Shown here piece by piece: positions 34,227-46,151 of a stretch of 64,000 nt of DNA. The position numbers were made by a program, and so were the translations under genes. The notes under the pieces are model-generated. The model saw only the letters and a list, made by a program, of their open reading frames with translations, had not been told where the DNA came from and did no database searches. How positions within the stretch are numbered: position 1 is the first letter of the stretch; the number at the start of each line of letters is the position of its first letter. This DNA is from Mytilisepta virgata (taxonomy: Eukaryota > Mollusca > Bivalvia > Mytilida > Mytilidae): positions 3,410,001 through 3,474,000 of the forward strand of contig JAPWFG010000020.1 of NCBI GenBank assembly GCA_028015205.1. Direction: 5' to 3'.

Positions 34227-35514
34227 GCTCACCTAACCCGAAGGGTCAAGTGAGCTATTTTCATCAGGCGGCGTCCGTTGTCCGTCGTCGTCCGTTAACT
34301 TTTACAAAAATCTTCTCCCCTGAAACTACTGGGCCAAATGAAACCAAACTTGGCCACAAGCATCATTAGGGTATCTAGTTTAAAAAATATGTCCGATGAC
34401 CCCGCCTACCTACCAACATGCCGACATGGCTAAAAATAGAACATAGGGGTAAACTGCAGTTTTTGTCTTATATCTCAAAAACTAAAGCATTTAGAGCAAA
34501 ACTGATATGGGGTAAAAATGTTCATCAGATCAAGATTTACCTGCCATGAAATCTTCAGACGAATCGGCCAACCCTTTGTTGGGTTATTGCCCCTGAATTG
34601 TTAATTTTAAGGAAATTTTGCAGTTTTAGCTTATTATCTTGAATATTATTATAAAGACAAACTGTAAACATCTAAAATGTTCAACAAAGTAAGATCTACA
34701 AATAAGTTAAATGACCAAAATCATTGATTGACCCCTTATAGGAGTTTTTACCCTTTAAAGACAGCTTCGAGCGTAAACTTTCCTTTAAAGATCTTCTCCT
34801 CTGAAACCACTGGGCCGATTGGGACCAAATTTTGGTGGAATGGTCCTTGGGTGGGCCCCTCCCCAAACTATATCTGGCATCCTCGACTTCCAATAGACAT
34901 GGCTGCTGTTACTAAAAATAGAAAAAGGGGGGATGAATTTAAAAAATCTATGAAACTACAAGGCCAATTGTAACCAAACTTAGCAATATTGGTCCTTAGA
35001 AGGTTCCCTTTTAGGATTATATCCGATGATATGGACTGTTAACCAAGATGGCCACCAAAGCCGAACCTAGTTTAACATAGGGCCCTATGGGAAAATTAAT
35101 TGAAACATCTTCTTGTCTGAAACCACTTTACCACTTGGAACTAGACTTTGCAGCAATGGTCCTTAGATGGTCCTCTTTCAGAAATATGTTCAATCACCTG
35201 GATTGTCAACTAAGATGACCGCCACAGCCGAACGTTCATATAGAACCCTATGGGAAAATTGATTTAAAAATCATCTTGTCTGAAACCACTTAGCCAGTGG
35301 GAACAAGACTTAGCAGTAATGGTCCTCAGATGGTTCTTTTTTAGAAATGTGTCCATTGGACTGTCAACCAAGATGGCTGTCACAGCCGAACTTAGTTTAA
35401 CATAGAACCCTATAGAAAAACCAGCCAAGTTGACTGCAACACTTAAATGTTTAGTCCTGCTCAAGGTAAAAAGTTAAATCCAGGTGAGCAATACAGGCTC
35501 TTGAGAGCCTCTAG
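34227..35514 (+). mobile_element. Complete 'AGCTCACC...CCTCTAG' dispersed element, 1.3 kb
   Basis: Flanked by TTATTA at 34221-34226 and 35515-35520. The 5' end can fold ('AGCTCAC' with 'GTGAGCT'). The 3' end carries a perfect 6-bp hairpin 'GGCTCTTGAGAGCC' just before 'TCTAG'. The interior contains about four imperfect ~170-bp subrepeats marked by 'AAGATGGC', 'CCGAAC', 'CATAGAACCCTATGG' and 'CTTGTCTGAAACCACTT'. It has no coding capacity. Fragments occur at 317-500 and 47479-47549, with a relative in the gene B intron. The superfamily is unknown. Terminal hairpins and CTAG recall Helitron ends, but the 5' end and target do not fit well. Confidence 0.7.
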
Positions 35515-36140
35515 TTATTACGACAATAACAAAAATCTTTCAGTCCTGTTTTTATAAGGACACACACCGAAAGTACATTAATACATACATCAAGAAAAAT
35601 ATAACGTGCTCTGATTAACTTTCAAATGTACTAATAATTTTAATCTTTTATTTTTTTAATACATTAATACACTAAGCGTAATCGTATTTTGAGAGTGTGT
35701 GTGAATGGTATGAAAGTACACCTTAAAACACTTTTTTTTTAAACATTCTCAATAAAGCTGGCAAACAGAGACCTGGTGTTACTTCAGTCTTATAATATTC
35801 CAGTTATTAATGAAAATAGTTGCCCTTTCAAAACTGGTCCTAAAAATTTGGCGGAGTATATAATATGAGGAAAAACGGATATAGTGTTGTGTGTATAAAG
35901 TAGCTTTTCATTTTTTTCTTTTGCATGAGCTTGCTATTTGTTTGTGTCATTACACTTTCAATATTTAATCAAGAAAAAAGTAAAGTACCATAAATTTAAA
36001 GTACAATTTTTACCTTTATTGATCAACACACCATTGTTAAGCAACCTCTCAACTATTCTTATGTGCATTTTCATGTTGATAAAGGTGTTACTTCAGTCTT
36101 ATAATATTCCAGTTATTAATGAAAATAGTTGCCCTTTCAA

Positions 36141-36590
36141 AAAGGACAAATATACCTAAGTAGCAATAAAAAAAACGTAATCTAATGGACAGACAAACCC
36201 GGGAAGACAAATGAACAGCCACAAGCACAACAAATAAACACAGAAAACTAAAAAACAATGAACAACACGAACTCCTATAAAAACCAGGAGTGAACCCAGG
36301 TGCTCCGGAAGGGTAAGCAGTTCCGTATACGGCACCCGTCGTGAAGTTCAACAAAGGCAATCCGGGGGTAGTCACAAATCGGTGGAGGCACATGAAAGGT
36401 TACGACAGTGGGAACAGGTCCAAAATCATCTTAGATATTGGAACACTGTAATGGTCAATCAATTCGTGATGACAACCGTAAAATTTCCTAAGTGATGACA
36501 TCAACTTATCCCTGATAAAACCCTGGTTAAGAAGTTTTTGTGACAACAGTAATCCTCTTTGTCGAAAGTCAGGGTAACTCACGCATGCCC
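36141..36590 (-). mobile_element. Penelope-like element, 3' fragment
   Basis: On the minus strand, a frame from 36582 encodes the end of the reverse transcriptase: 'DFRQRGLLLSQKLLNQGF', 'SSLRKFYG' and the terminal 'ILDLFPLS' then stop. A ~260-bp 3' trailer follows, with a second frame reading 'FYRSSCCSLFFSFLC'. The same C terminus and trailer occur at 55693-56270. 5'-truncated. No GIY-YIG endonuclease domain follows the RT in the preserved part. Confidence 0.7.
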
Positions 36591-36960
36591 ATGCCCATGT
36601 TAAGTGGTCCTAAACATTTTGCGGAGTGAAGTTACAAAGAAACCCCCCCGAAAAAAAACATTACAAGTATATAACTAAACAAACATACAGAGCTTACAAA
36701 ACGAGCATCCTAATTTTAACGTACCTGTCAGTGGAATGTATTCGAGAGCAAAAACTGAAGATCAGACATCTATCAATATGAGGATCTATTTTAATCGCAT
36801 AACCATTCCACTGCAACATTGCATTAAATTAGAATAGTCCTAATAGACTTTGCTCGAATCATGATTCTAGGCTGTGTTTTAAGTATGCAGGAAGGGACGA
36901 AACGACAATTGTAGTACAACGCAAGCATTGTCTCCCCTCTTACACATAACAGCAAGAAAA

Positions 36961-38092
36961 ATATATCATATTTATTCTAATTTTTGTCGCATCAGAATGC
37001 GCTATTGAAAAGAAACTTTATGAAATTGTATTAGTAGTTTCGCAATTTGAACGAAATTAGTGGGTACAAGAACTTGTGGCAAGATAACATATTATTAATT
37101 GACAAATTTCATATTTTATTTCTTGATTTTATTTTAATGTTAACTGTGTATCATTCGTACTTTTATTTGAGAAAGTTTATGAAATAAGCTACAAGCTTAA
37201 TATAATTGACGCTGTGTAAACCACTAGTGATGCAGTTAAAATTGTCTGGTCTTTTTAACAAGTGTCATTTTCCCAAATGGTTATTCACTTTTGATTGTTT
37301 TCATCGGAATTACTAAACCAAATGAATCGATATGCGAACATTATCTTAGAAAACTGAGGCCAAACGTTTCCTATTGTGCTTGATTTTTCCCATTTAAGAA
37401 CACGAGGGGAGATAGGGAGAAATTTTTATAATGGATATAATACGGTTAATTCCGATGGTACTCCGACTTCATGGAAAATAGCTCAAAACCTCAAATTTGA
37501 AAGCTCATAAATCTAACTGAAGATATATAGACTCAGATATACCAATTCATGATCAATTGTTTTGAGTCATGACAACTGAAATTAGAATTTCGCTTTGCTG
37601 AGAAAGTCATTGGAAATATCGCATACACGAGAGCAGCAAACCAACTGTGAAATATATTAGGGATACTTTGGATGTGGTTATATATTTTTTAATTTGGTGT
37701 CTGTTGTAAATGAACAATTCCAAATTATCTAATTTCAACACAATTATCTAAAAATCAAGTCAGAGCCGAATCAACAACCACTGAAGGAATGATAATTAAG
37801 GAATCATTATGTGTCTAATTTTGAAAGGTAACATTTTAATTTTACAATATCGTTCTAGGATTAGCCAAGTTACTGTTATCATTGTCCTAAATGGTTATTT
37901 GTTGTAACGATCAATTTTTATTGACATTGATCAGCTTAATAAACTCAAAGTTTTAAGTTCCTACAAATAGGATTAACTAAATGCGTTGGTTAACGATGTA
38001 ACCGTTATTTACTCATATAATGGATTTCCTAATAAATTGCAATTGAGGAATCGATGACATTGCACTATCGGTAGCATTACTAAAGCCGTCGA
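36961..38092. other. No gene recognised
   Basis: AT-rich sequence right of the tandem units. No open frame or repeat that I can assign. Confidence 0.4.
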
Positions 38093-38096
38093 TATA

Positions 38097-38265
38097 CAGT
38101 CAAACCTGTGTATAAAAGACACCAATGGGAACAAATAAATGTGGCCTTTATGAGCAGGTGCCTTTCATACAGAGGTTAATTTTACAAATTTAGTTCATAA
38201 CGGTGACATTTCCACAGTTTCCTTTATAGACAGTGATTTGCTATATAGAAATGCGGGTTTGACTG
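38097..38265. mobile_element. Tc1/mariner-type MITE, 169 bp
   Basis: Ends 'CAGTCAAACCTG' and 'CGGGTTTGACTG' are inverted repeats and are flanked by TA on both sides (38095-38096 and 38266-38267). Starting with CAGT and inserting at TA is typical of Tc1/mariner derivatives. No coding sequence. Confidence 0.65.
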
Positions 38266-38269
38266 TATT

Positions 38270-39390
38270 CTGTTAACTTAACAATTATAAATGATCAATT
38301 ATATTTCATGTAGCTTAATCGTCTGATCTTCAGGAATGAAACCACATAATGCACTATTTAAGTGTCTGTGCCAGGTCAGACTGTTGTGTTTATGTTTTTG
38401 TGTTGTATTTTGGACGAATGATGTGATGTCGTTTATTTACCTGTGTTTCATATTTTACCTAGTAGTATTTTTTCCGATATGTCTTGATTCATGCTTTTGT
38501 ATGTTTTTGTATGTTTGACAATGGACTATTAAATAATTTGATTTTGACACTGTACGTATATTCTGTTAATTTTTTAGCATTTTTATCTATTCAGTGAAAA
38601 ACATGCTTATCATACGAGAAACTACGGATAAGGCGTAAATATTATGAAATCTCAAATAGACATCCATTGGTCATCTTGTGTAAAGATTTATGACGTTGAA
38701 TTATTTTTAGGTAAGAAATTCAAGATTGCTCAGATCCAATGAGTTAAAATATAGGTTTATTGACGTATGAGGTGCAAGTGACATGTGTCGCCTTTGAAAA
38801 GGTTGTGCAAAAATTATATGGAAAAAAAACAAGATTTTTTAGCAATTAGTTTTATTCTTAAAGTTATTATTTTCTGTAATCAGTATTTTTTACAGAGCAT
38901 CATATTTCTCTGTTTTTTTTAGGCCATTATATTATTCTGTTCTATAAACTCAATCCAAACCCTCATAGAAAACTTACTAAGTCTTTGGGGGGGGGGGGTA
39001 CCAGGATATAAAAAGAATACCGGGTCGTGTTTGCCTGGAAAATCCAACGATGATTGCACGTAAAATACCCCTTCTATAGATGATTAAAGAAGAGAACGCT
39101 AATTCTTAGACGCTTCAGGTAGCTAAATTATCAAGGTACCAACTCTCCACATTTTCGTGATTGCAAAAATGTTTGTCCCTTTTCTACAAATCTAGATTAC
39201 TTTTAATATATATTGTTGCAATAGGTTTGATCTATAAACACATTCAATATTTGTTAATTTTGCCTCCATACAGAGATGACTTACCGAAACTATTGGAAAA
39301 GTCCGTAAAACCAAACGATCAAATGCCACACATTGCATGTGTAATTAAAAAGAATAAAAGAACATATACTTAACTGAATTAGAATAAGGC
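38270..39390. other. No gene recognised
   Basis: Contains Cys/Phe-rich frames arising from 'TGTATGTTTTTG'-type sequence (38336-38518) and a G-run at 38989-38998. Nothing supported. Confidence 0.4.
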
Positions 39391-39394
39391 AGCA

Positions 39395-39512
39395 CAGAAA
39401 CTAAAGCACTACCAATGTGAACTACCACTAAAAACCGGTAGTGACATGAGGTGCTCTGGAAGAGTAAACATATCCGTTAAAGGCACCCGTCACATTGCCT
39501 GTGAGTAAAATC
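39395..39512 (-). mobile_element. Probable Penelope trailer remnant
   Basis: 'AAAAACCGGTAGTGACATGA', 'GTGCTCTGGAAGAGTAAACA' and 'GGCACCCGTCAC' parallel the trailer at 36260-36350 ('AAAAACCAGGAGTGAACCCA', 'GTGCTCCGGAAGGGTAAGCA', 'GGCACCCGTCGT'). A short, highly diverged piece of the same family. Confidence 0.45.
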
Positions 39513-40648
39513 CAGTGAAATGACTGAAAGTCCGGCGAGGTGTTAATTTCAAAGGATATAAACTTTTTTCGCAAATATGCATATGATAAAACTTTTCCGG
39601 TATAAAAAGAAAATGGAAATAAAAAAATATAAGAAAGATATCAAGGAATATCTAATGCGTTTGGGGTAGAATTAATTTTTTTTATCGATGCTTTTTACAG
39701 GGAATCCGATCATACTGAATACTTCAAAATAACTTCAAAAAGGAAGTCAAATCGGTTAAGAAGAAATAAGTTTTTACAATTATTTAGATTACCCAAAATT
39801 GCCAAAGAATGAAATAAAATTTTTCCATTTACCAAGTGTCCTAGTAAGGGTTTGAAATGCAATGGTAGTACACTAGGTGTGGCATGGACTAAGTGTTATG
39901 GGAATGTAAAATTTCAGATGCAGACGAGATACATACACGTCACCGATAGAAAAAAATCCCTGATTTGTGAACTTAAAGTACACTTTTCATGATAGCCTTA
40001 ATGTAAATGTCACTGGCACTTTTATAGCATAGAGAAGAGCCTTCATCAAACGAATACATTTTGTGTCACGCATGCATTTTATCAAATATATTGGTCATTA
40101 GAATTCCATTAGATAAGACTTGTCACATTGACAAGGGTAAATACTAAGTGAGTTTATTATTTATCTTTAAACATTGGAGTTTTCATTTTCACTTAAGGAC
40201 GAATGATCATAATGGAAGTGTACTAGTTGAAAGGATTGGTATCATATTTGTGAAAACATGAATTTATGAGATTTATTCCAAAAATCTAAAGTGTTATTGT
40301 TATTTGCAATTGTTAGAAAAAATATCTGATTCAAAAATCGTAATTCATATTACGAAATGTGTTGCATGACTTACTTACTAACACTTCTGCCAAACCTAAC
40401 TTACTGGTCAAACAATCGATTTTTTACCATTGATTTAACCAATTAACAAACTATGCTTTAGATTAAAATCTGTTGTTGACACAAAAAAATGTCTCCCTCT
40501 TTTCTTTTTTGCCATTCTTCATATACATTTGGGGATACCTCAAAGTGTGATGAGATAACAATTCGCTATGTGAACTCCAGCAGATCTTATGTTCATGTGA
40601 AAATGGAAATGTCCAAATTTTGCATCGGGAAACTCCAAAACCTTAAAA
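39513..40648. other. No gene recognised
   Basis: AT-rich, no coding or repeat structure identified by eye. Confidence 0.35.
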
Positions 40649-41008
40649 TAACAATCCCAAGATACTAATATTAGATATAGTAAATATATACTATGCTGTA
40701 TACGACGCATTTCATGGAGTTACCTCTCATCAGCAGCATTAAAACCGAAACATTTGGAAGACCAAAAACCAAACTTATATTAAATAAGAAGTACTCAACC
40801 AAAAATACCGAAATAGGAAGCCAAATTTCAGCTAAGGAGATCTACCATGTGCAATACAAGGAATGAACCTTTAGTATTTCTATTATTTTTGAATTTTGCT
40901 AAATACTGGTAATTTCTGTAACAAATCAATGAATAATCATGTCAGACAAGTCTGACGACTGGGTTGGCGAATACCCATTGGGGACCTAGGGTCCACCAGC
41001 AGAGGCAT
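40649..41008 (+). repeat. Direct repeat, copy 1 (period 379 bp)
   Basis: About 360 bp nearly identical to 41028-41386 and separated from it by 19 bp. Only a handful of substitutions separate the copies. Each contains the palindrome 'GTCAGACAAGTCTGAC'. Non-coding. Confidence 0.9.
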
Positions 41009-41027
41009 CATCCCAGGAGTTTCAAAG

Positions 41028-41386
41028 TAACAATCCAAAGATACTAATATTAGATATAGTAAATTTATACTATGCTGTATATGACGCATTTCATGGAGTT
41101 ACCTCTCATCCGCAGCATTAAAACCGAAACATTTGGAAGACCAAAAACCAAACTTATATTAAATAAGAAGTACTCAACCAAAAACACCGAAATAGGAAGC
41201 CAAATTTCAGCTAAGGAGATCTACCATGTGCAATACAAGGAATGAACCCTTAGTATTTCTATTATTTTTGAATTTTGCTAAATACTGGTAATTTCTGTAA
41301 CAAATCAATGAATAGTCATGTCAGACAAGTCTGACGACTGGGTTGGCGAATACCCTCGGGGACCTAGGGTCCACCAGCAGAGGCAT
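41028..41386 (+). repeat. Direct repeat, copy 2 (period 379 bp)
   Basis: Second copy of the preceding repeat, starting 'TAACAATCC' and ending 'CAGCAGAGGCAT'. The high identity suggests a recent local duplication. Confidence 0.9.
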
Positions 41387-41394
41387 AGTAAGAC

Positions 41395-41610
41395 CAAGAA
41401 GGTTCTTAATGTCCACTTTTACTGTTACGAAAATATTATGAAAATTAAGGAGCATCTTCATCGTACATAGCTTAGATGGCCTTGGCTTTATCCTTTTAGT
41501 CATTTTGGCATTTTTTAATTTACTGTTCAAATCTTTGGACTATTGTTTTAGTTTTCAATATTGGCCTTGAGGACAAACCAACAAAATTTACACATCTTGT
41601 GCATCAAAAT
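41395..41610 (+). repeat. Dispersed repeat shared with 54225-54430
   Basis: Ordered blocks 'TTAGTCATTTTGGCATTTTT', 'GACTATTGTTTTAGTTTTC' and 'TACACATCTTGTGCAT' match 'TTAGTCTTTTTTTGGCCTTT', 'GAGTATTGTTTTGGTTTTTC' and 'TACACATCTTGTTCATTAAG' in the copy at 54225-54430. Non-coding family. Confidence 0.55.
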
Positions 41611-41959
41611 TGGTATCATAGAATTTATGAAGATGTACTCTTGGTTTTTTTTACTGACCGCCCCATGTACTCTATTTTTCTTTTAAACTTGAGATTTTAT
41701 CAATAAATCATAATAAACTAAAAGACAAATGTTTCGTAAAAAAAAACTGCCATCAGTTTGGCCGGCAAAAAAACCCCAGATAAACACTAAGTTAACCACT
41801 GGGCACAATCAAGATAACTGGGCAAAGGAATTAGAGATAGGTGTGCATTTACTGAAGTTATAGGCCACATAATTTATACACACACATTGCCAAAAGTGTG
41901 TGTATTAATATATATTTATATTTCAAAGACCAAACTGTTCACTTATTTCTTATTTTTAT

Positions 41960-43705
41960 ACAAAACCCATTGCAACCAATATTTTCAATTACAACCGAGC
42001 ATTGCGGGACCTTAATTCCGATGATCTCAAGTCTAAACCTCCTGACTGCTCCATTCAATTATAGTCCTGTGGGTCATGTTATCACTGGGGATCTCAATCA
42101 AGTTGATAATCATAAGCTAAAAAATAAGCTAGCTAAAGGCCCAAATACCAAGAACCTCAGCCAATTAATTGGAAATATAATTTCAAATTACTAATGGATT
42201 CTGTTGGGTACTATGCCAGAAAATGAACTTCAAAGGAACAGAAACCTTCCGACACACTTTCGTAGTGGGTGAAGGCTATTTGGTCAATGATACAAATCCG
42301 AATTAAAAACCTTCAAGGGTCTATGAGCACTAAAGCTAAACCCATTTTTAAAGACCCTAAGGTTGTTGAAAACTTGACTCGGCTCTATGACAAATATGTA
42401 GTTGTCCCAGCTGACAAAGCCCCCAATAACATCGTTTTTGCCTGCAAGAACTATTATTTTGAGTGTCTTAGAAACGAATTGGGAATAGATAACAATGCCG
42501 GTAATTCAACTTATACACCGACCACACTCACTAAGCAGGAAGTCCTTGATAACCACAAGACTGTTCTTCATTCCTTTGGCCTTTCTACAAAGGGTTAAGA
42601 AATGGACCTTCCTGCTCTTTATTGGATTCCTAAACTACATAGGAATCCATTTAAACAAGGATACATTGCTCGGTCAGCTAATTGCTTTACAAAACCTCTT
42701 TCAAAGATTTTAACATTATCATTAATATGTATTAAAGAGGGCCTTAAGAATTACTGTGAAACATCATATTCCACCAGTGGCGTCAATCAGATGTGGATTT
42801 TTAAAAACTAAAAAAAATGACTACAATATCTAAAATCAAAATCTTTGGCTACATGCAACAGCATAAAAACATTCGAATTCTCTACACTCTAACTACCATA
42901 CAACATTCTCAATTAAAAGATCGCTTAAAACAACTAGTTCATCAATGTTTTTCAAGACAAATGGCACACGCAGGTATAAATTCCTAGTTCTAGGTAGAGA
43001 AAAGGCTTATTTCGTGAAGAACCACTCTGATTCTGACAAAAAGTATTCTGAAGATGAAATTACAAACATGTTAGATTTTCTCATAGACATCATATTCGTT
43101 GAATTTGGCGTTCTAATTTTTCAACAAACTATCGACATTCCAATGGGAACTAAATTTGCTCCTCTCCTCGCCGATCTGTTTCTGTACCTATATGAAGCGG
43201 ACTTCATTCAAGGATTACTACGTGATAACAAAACGAAACTAGCCCGATCTTTTAATTTCACTCTTCGTTATATAGTTGACGTGTTGTCTTTAAATAACGA
43301 CAAATTCCAAGACTTTGTACATCTTATCTAGCCCAGTGAGCTTGAAATTAAGGATACTACAGTTACATCAAAGTCCGCTTCATATTTGGATTTGTTTCTT
43401 GAAATAGACTATGAGGGACACTTGAAGAAAACTATGAGGGACACTTGAAGACAAAACTTTATGACAAACGTGATGACTTCAACTTTCCTATTGTTAATTT
43501 TCCCTTCTTGAGTAGCAATATACCAGCATCGCCTGCATATGGCATCTACGTTTCTCAGCTTATCAGGAGTTCGTGTTGTTCATTGTTTTTTAGTTTTCTG
43601 TGTTTTATTTGTTGTGCTTGTGGTTGTTCATTTGTCTTCCTGGGTTTGTCTGTCCAATCGATTACGTTTTTTTGATTGCTCCTTAGGTATATTTGTCCTT
43701 TTTAT
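41960..43705 (+). pseudogene. Penelope-like reverse transcriptase, decayed
   Basis: Successive fragments in changing frames follow Penelope RT order. They are 'HVITGDLNQVDNHKLKN', 'GSMSTKAKPIFKDPKVVENL', 'DKYVVVPADKAPNNIVFACK' (42269 frame), 'LPALYWIPKLHRNPF' (42602 frame), and 'FQQTIDIPMGTKFAPLLADL' then 'FNFTLRYIVDVLSLNN' (42945 frame). The YIDD active-site box is altered to YIVD. Frameshifts and stops separate the blocks. A ~20-bp direct duplication lies at 43408-43450. Near 43563 the C-terminal thumb is missing and 'SQLI' joins the trailer directly, compared with the copy at 55693-56450. No GIY-YIG domain is visible. Non-functional copy. Confidence 0.8.
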
Positions 43706-45530
43706 AAGGAGAAAACTGCAACAAAAAACAGGAATTATACAGCTCAGTCTCACAAGTAACATTGCATAAAAAAAATCTGCATTATAGAATAAGGTAAAAA
43801 TTGATGTGTTGTTCATGTAAATGAGGAAGTAACTCTTGTGATACCAGAATATAATTCAAAATGCAACAGTGCTTTTTTGTTACTCAACATCTTGTAAATC
43901 GCCTTAGGGTCTAAAAGCTCTCACACTACAGCAAGACCAAGTCCCCCTAGCATTGATTTAGGGGGCCAGTCAATTTGTCCATTCACTCTTTCTGGATCTA
44001 ATTTCCTTTAATTCATGCATCCAGAATTATATTGCTTTCGAGTAGGCCTCATCTATATACATTCATGTATATGAAAGAGGGCTTTTAGTACCAAACACCG
44101 AACCACCGATAAAGTCTTTACTGCCGATTTCTTTTGAACTCTATAATGAGATGGCATTAAACCATTTATGGAAGTGTTATTTCTGACTTTTTCGTTTAAT
44201 AGAGGATAATTATCCGATCAGTAGCTATGAGAGTCGTAAGTTGTTTTTCGGTTAAAACGAAAACATTCTGACTCTGCTATCTGAATTATATTCAACCATT
44301 TTTTTTTCAGTTCTAGCAAGCCGTCACCTTGTTGGTACATTTTGTAATCATACTATATTGGCTTTTATATTATGCTTTATACACCTGTGTGTTAGGATAG
44401 ATAAGAGGGAGGTTTGGGTGCTTCCCCCCCAAAAAAACCGGTTTAACCCATTACTGTTCAGTGTCCGCTGTACAAAGTCCGACTATCTTTACTCTCTTTT
44501 GTGTTTATATTTGTGTTTTGTGCTCTTTTAAGGTTATTTTTTGTCTCGGATTCTGTCTGTTGGGTGGCTTTGATTGATTGGTTTGTCATTGCTGACCTTT
44601 CCTGTTATTCATTTTGTTGATTATTCACTGATGAATGTAAACTCTATAAGGTAAAAGATGCTTCTTTATGTATATTATACTAAGCTCAACATAAATAAAA
44701 TGCATGTTGATGGTTGCAATAAAAAATGGGATTTTTTATTCTTTCGCGGGTAACCTGGAGAATTTTAAAACGAAATTTTAATACTATATATAAGGAATTC
44801 ATATTGTGATATATTATATTTATATTTCGGTAACAAAACATTCAAAATGTTGATATACGAAACTTCATGTTATGTCATGACAAAAGCTTCTGAGTGCTTT
44901 TCAAAGAATAAACGTTACCTGTCCCTTAAGTACTCAAAACTTTCAATACCTTCACCTAAATTTTGACGATGGTTGAGTTAAAAACATTTTTATATATAAT
45001 ATTTACCTTAACATTTAAATGTTTCATCATTTAATTTAATCCTGAACCTAGGTGATATTTCGTTAATGTATGATGTAAAGTCATGAATTTACTAACCATA
45101 CCCAATAAATGCTTTTATCTTGGAACAACTTGGACAGTAGGATTGTCCTCATCCGTCTACATGGAAATCTTACAAATGAACTTTGTGTCTACCAATTGAT
45201 ATCGGTTACGTACTTTTCATTTATTACTGCGTTGAACGAATAAGTCAAACTTAACAAATATAGCTAATGAGCTCATCAGCTGCTTCAGTTTTCAAAGGGT
45301 ACTCTCAAAGAATTTTCTGAAGAAACTGTCTCGTCTCTCATACCATTCTGTCCAATAGAAGTCTAATGATAGTCAATGGATATAATTCTTTAAATTCGAA
45401 TCTGCTGACCGTGTCAACCAAATAACACCGTCTCAACAACCTAATGTTATATAAGATGTGCAAAAAAGTTCTTGGCTAATCGAAGCCAAATGAACATTAA
45501 ATTTAAAAGCCGGACCAAACATTAATACTG
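43706..45530. other. No gene recognised; dispersed-repeat fragment at 44500-44640
   Basis: Holds the second copy of the 12850-12965 repeat ('TTTGTGTTTTGTGCTCTTTT ... GATTCTGTCTGTTGGG ... CATTTTGTTGATTA'). Otherwise unassigned AT-rich sequence, part of which may be 3' non-coding sequence of the retroelement that follows on the minus strand. Confidence 0.45.
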
Positions 45531-45537
45531 ACCAAGC

Positions 45538-46135
45538 CTAATATGGATAAACTACTGTACTTGACTCGATAAAACTCTCTAGAGCCCGTTGAATCGTATT
45601 AAGAAATATTTCGTTTCCTAAAGTAGATAAGTGTACTCCGCCGTCAGCCCATAATTCCACAGAAGCACATTTAATGTCTGGATATTTTATATATGCCCCG
45701 CCCAGTTTAATAGTTTCTGTAGCTGCGGTACTGTTCATTCGAGTCCGAGATCGTTCCATAGCTTTTTTGTTTTGGAAGTATCTCCAATTTTTTTCTGGTC
45801 AATATTTGCGACCAGATAGGTTTTGTTTTTGGAAACATTTTATGCAAATTTTGCAGTACCGATTTCAGCTGATAGAGAAGATACCCTACAGAATATGCAC
45901 CTAAATCATTACCCTCACAGTGAATCACTATAAACTGAGGGGGATCTTCTAATTTTATTAGTGTCTGCATTCTGTTAAGGACTTGGCCCATCCTTAAGCC
46001 CGAGTATCCCTGCCACCACAGTCTAATTCCATGCTTCTGCAGAGATAGATTGCTACCGCCCGGTCTGTTTCTTGGTTGTATCCATGCATGTGTTATAATA
46101 GACGATCCAAAGATCCTTACTGAAAATAAACCTTT
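45538..46135 (-). pseudogene. SGNH-hydrolase domain of the retroelement
   Basis: The frame containing 'VRIFGSSII' (about 46115) carries the block I Gly-x-Ser nucleophile. 'FIVIHCEGNDLG' (45707-45991 frame) supplies the block III Gly-Asn-Asp. After a frameshift near 45765 the frame 45538-45759 continues to 'ADGGVHLSTLGNEIF', the block V Asp/His region. The order G-S, G-N-D, D...H is that of SGNH/GDSL esterases. The domain follows the recombinase and probably belonged to the same or an adjacent ORF. Its role in retrotransposition is unknown. The spacing D-G-G-V-H is one residue longer than a DxxH motif. Confidence 0.65.
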
Positions 46136-46151
46136 ATCTGATAAGAATGAA

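Larger units (their letters stand above)
33960..36960 (+). repeat. Degenerate tandem unit D of four, with two insertions
   Basis: Landmarks are at ~33988 ('AAAAGCCAATACACCGGATC'), 34135 ('CTTCCTTTGTATTATAAAAT'), ~36815 ('CCACTGCAACATTGCATTAA') and ~36887 ('GCAGGAAGGGACGAAA'). The unit is stretched to ~3 kb by the element at 34227-35514 and a Penelope fragment at ~36141-36590. A ~300-bp internal duplication is also visible: 'CTTATAATATTCCAGTTATT' occurs at ~35792 and ~36097. Confidence 0.7.

Noticed and set aside
34227..35514. Helitron
   Set aside because: The 3' hairpin and CTAG fit, but the 5' end is not TC, insertion is not at A|T, and a 6-bp duplication is present. Helitrons make none.
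43539..43769. Cys/Phe/Val-rich frame after the Penelope RT
   Set aside because: It is the 3' trailer of the Penelope element, also present at 36.2 and 55.7 kb. A conserved protein is possible but unsupported.
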